Assembly: GCA_964580865.1 (NCBI GenBank)
Contig: CAZONM010000047.1
Span: 1-21,998 of the forward strand
Source of the DNA: JACOUT01 sp964580865
GTDB lineage: Bacteria > Myxococcota > UBA727 > VGSZ01
Reading direction: 5' to 3'
DNA length: 21,998 bases
The notes under the pieces were generated by a model. The model was not told the DNA's origin. It saw nothing but the letters and a program-made list of their open reading frames with translations, and searched no databases. Position numbers and translations under genes: made by a program. Positions 20,262 through 21,998 of the stretch are shown piece after piece. Position 1 is the first letter of the stretch, and every line of letters begins with the position of its first letter.

Positions 20262-21998
20262 TCACGCCGCCGCCAGCTCCCCCAGGCGCTCCACCCGCGC
20301 CGCGATGTGCTCGGCCGCACGCAAGGCCAGCGCCATGATGGTCACCTGCGGGTTCACGTAGAGCGGCCCCGACACGTTGGACCCGTCGACGACATACAGA
20401 TTGAGCACGTCGTGGCACTCGTGAGTGTTCGCCACCACCGAGGTCGCAGGATCGACGCCCACGCGCGCGGTGCCGAGCGGGTGATAGGCCGTGAGGTCGA
20501 ACGAGCGCGCCGACAGCGCCGCGCCTTGCATGCGCTCGACGTCGGCGAGGGAGCGCAGCCGCTCGAAGCCGTGCACGGCCGCGTGCACCTCGGTGGCCCC
20601 AGCGGCGAGGAGCACGCGCGCGAGCAATGCCATGCCGCGGCGCAGGCGCGCCACGTCGGCGCTCGCGAGCGAGTAGGTGATGAAGGGCTCGCCGCCCCGG
20701 CCCGGGCGCACCCGGCCCGTCGACGAGTCCGCGATCATGAAGCCGAAGCCGAAGTGGTGCCGGTAGCGGTCCATGGCGTCCATGAACCCGGGGCCAAACG
20801 ACGTCAGCGCCACCGACGTCAGCTCGAGGGGTGCGGTGGAGCCCTCCATCATGATGCCGTCGGCGGCGAACTCGTCGACGGCGTAGCCCTGGGGCACGGC
20901 GCGGTGCCCGTCGACGACGTGATCGAAGAACGCGAGCGCGGACGTGGCCGGGTGGATGGTGAGGTTCTTCCCGAGCTGGCCCGAGGTGTTGGCGAGCCCT
21001 TGCCGCAACAAGAGCGCGGGCGTGTGCAGCGCGCCGCACGCGAGCACCACGGCGCGCGCGCGCACCGTGAACGAGCCGGAGCCGTCGGCGCGCGCCACCT
21101 GCACGCCGGTGGCGGTGCCGTCGTCGACGAGCACGCGCTCCACGCGCGCGCCGGTGAAGAGCTGCGCGCCCGCGCGCAGCGCCGCGGGGATGAAGCTCAC
21201 GTTGGTGGAGCGCTTGGCCTCCGTGGGGCAGCCAAAGCAGCACAGCCCCTGCCCGTCGCACCCCGGCGCGTTGCGCAAGAGCGCGTGGTGCGACCAGCCG
21301 AGCGCGTCGGCGCCGCGGGCCACGAGCTCGGCGGGCTGGCCGAGCGCGGCGGCGCTGCTCGGCCCCACGCCCAAGGCCTCCTCGACGCGCTCGTAATAGG
21401 GCCCCAATGTGCGCAGCGTGACGTCGGCGCCGTGGCGCGCGGCCCACGCTTGGAGCACGCGCTCGGGCGGGCGCAGCGCGGTGCCCGAGTTGATGGTGGT
21501 GGTGCCGCCCACGGTCTTGCCCGTGGGGATGGGGATGACGGTGTTGCCGAGCGCGGCCGTGAAGCCCGCGGCGCGGTACATGCTCGCCATCAGCGACAGC
21601 GGGCGGCCGGCGAAGTCTTTGCGGCCGTGGTGCTTGCCCTCCTCGAGGACGATGACGGCGAGGCCGCGCTCGGCCAGCTCCTTGGCCACGGGCCCGCCGC
21701 CAGCACCCGTGCCCACCACCACCACGTCGCACTCGAGCACCTCGCCGTCGGGCACCGTGCTCGCGTCCGCAATGCGCTCGGCCCAGCGGGCGCGCTCCTG
21801 GCCCTGCGGCGCGTCGGGCACGAAGCGCAGCCCGAGCGCGGCGTAGGCGCGCTCGTCGTCGAACAGGGCGAGCTTGAGGGGCGCGAGCAGCCCGCGCGCC
21901 AGGTGGCGCGTGATGCCGCCGTCGGCCCAGCTCTGCACGAGCGCGAGGCGCTCGCCGAGCGGCAGGCGCGCGAACGGTGCGCGCTTGGTGGCGAGGGC
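20262..21998 (-). CDS. GMC-family FAD-dependent oxidoreductase, 5' end outside the window
   Basis: 578 residues are visible and the frame is open through the right edge, reading FARLPLGERLALVQSW before the GTG at 21938, so the true start lies outside. The FAD-binding motif VVVVGTGAGGGPVAKEL is at about 21725-21675, followed by VIVLEEG. The GMC signature region GKTVGGTTTINSGTALRPP is near 21530-21470. A CCFGCPTEAKRS segment is typical of the long-chain alcohol oxidase or dehydrogenase branch. Near the C-terminus, the catalytic His lies in AYHPLGTARVG and Asn-Pro in VNPQVTIMALALRAAEHI. The family oxidises alcohols, sterols or sugars, passing electrons to oxygen or a carrier. No signal peptide is seen in the visible part. 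Substrate and electron acceptor cannot be assigned. Confidence 0.93.
   Translation of the reverse strand, partial: ALATKRAPFARLPLGERLALVQSWADGGITRHLARGLLAPLKLALFDDERAYAALGLRFVPDAPQGQERARWAERIADASTVPDGEVLECDVVVVGTGAGGGPVAKELAERGLAVIVLEEGKHHGRKDFAGRPLSLMASMYRAAGFTAALGNTVIPIPTGKTVGGTTTINSGTALRPPERVLQAWAARHGADVTLRTLGPYYERVEEALGVGPSSAAALGQPAELVARGADALGWSHHALLRNAPGCDGQGLCCFGCPTEAKRSTNVSFIPAALRAGAQLFTGARVERVLVDDGTATGVQVARADGSGSFTVRARAVVLACGALHTPALLLRQGLANTSGQLGKNLTIHPATSALAFFDHVVDGHRAVPQGYAVDEFAADGIMMEGSTAPLELTSVALTSFGPGFMDAMDRYRHHFGFGFMIADSSTGRVRPGRGGEPFITYSLASADVARLRRGMALLARVLLAAGATEVHAAVHGFERLRSLADVERMQGAALSARSFDLTAYHPLGTARVGVDPATSVVANTHECHDVLNLYVVDGSNVSGPLYVNPQVTIMALALRAAEHIAARVERLGELAAA

Noticed and set aside
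20152..21732. Minus-strand ORF of 526 codons in a second frame under the GMC gene
   Set aside because: Arg/Gly/Ala-rich shadow; the GMC frame has all family motifs.

Overview
The window is about 22 kb of very GC-rich DNA carrying roughly twenty protein genes and no RNA genes, insertion sequences, phage genes or CRISPR arrays. GC-rich codon use, abundant lipoproteins, a (Gly-Glu)n linker, complex sensor kinases and many unrecognised proteins suggest a myxobacterium-like bacterium (Myxococcota); this is inference from style, not from a marker gene. A run of 100 Ns at 2615-2714 is flanked by the same 26 bases, so this is a draft scaffold whose contig ends probably overlap rather than being separated by missing sequence.

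Layout. 1-1662 (minus): the start of an exported protein and a leucine-rich L-domain-like solenoid protein. 1748-3901 (plus): a tight cluster of two paralogous Cys-rich lipoproteins followed by two overlapping clpP genes. 3902-5607 (minus): an exported beta-propeller-like protein with 31 Gly-Glu repeats, an atypical receiver domain and a possible 41-residue membrane peptide. 5710-8921 (plus): a lipoprotein with an HExxH motif, then a six-helix hybrid histidine kinase whose GTG start overlaps the stop of a 30-codon upstream ORF. 9119-12335: a HAD-like phosphatase, a two-module protein downstream of it and a small unknown protein, separated and followed by about 1.1 kb with no convincing gene. 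12821-14460: a TetR regulator divergent from an NmrA-like NAD(P)-binding protein, with a perfect inverted repeat between them. 14509-17521 (minus): a PAS-GAF-PAS histidine kinase coupled by a GTGA overlap to a DUF1295 (steroid 5-alpha-reductase-like) membrane enzyme. 17778-20039 (plus): a DUF1697 protein and an exported trypsin-like protease with an unusual C-terminal region. 20262-21998 (minus): a GMC oxidoreductase running off the window.

Recurring patterns. At least seven starts have a TANNNT hexamer only 6-9 bases before ATG and no Shine-Dalgarno sequence, as expected for leaderless transcripts; other genes have clear GGAGG-type sites. Overlaps of the ATGA/GTGA type join clpP to clpP, the minus-strand kinase to the DUF1295 enzyme, and the upstream ORF to the hybrid kinase.

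No known defence, secretion or biosynthetic system is recognisable. The best candidates for something undescribed are the lipoprotein-clpP operon, the kinase/DUF1295 pair, the HAD/two-module pair, and the HExxH lipoprotein beside the hybrid kinase.
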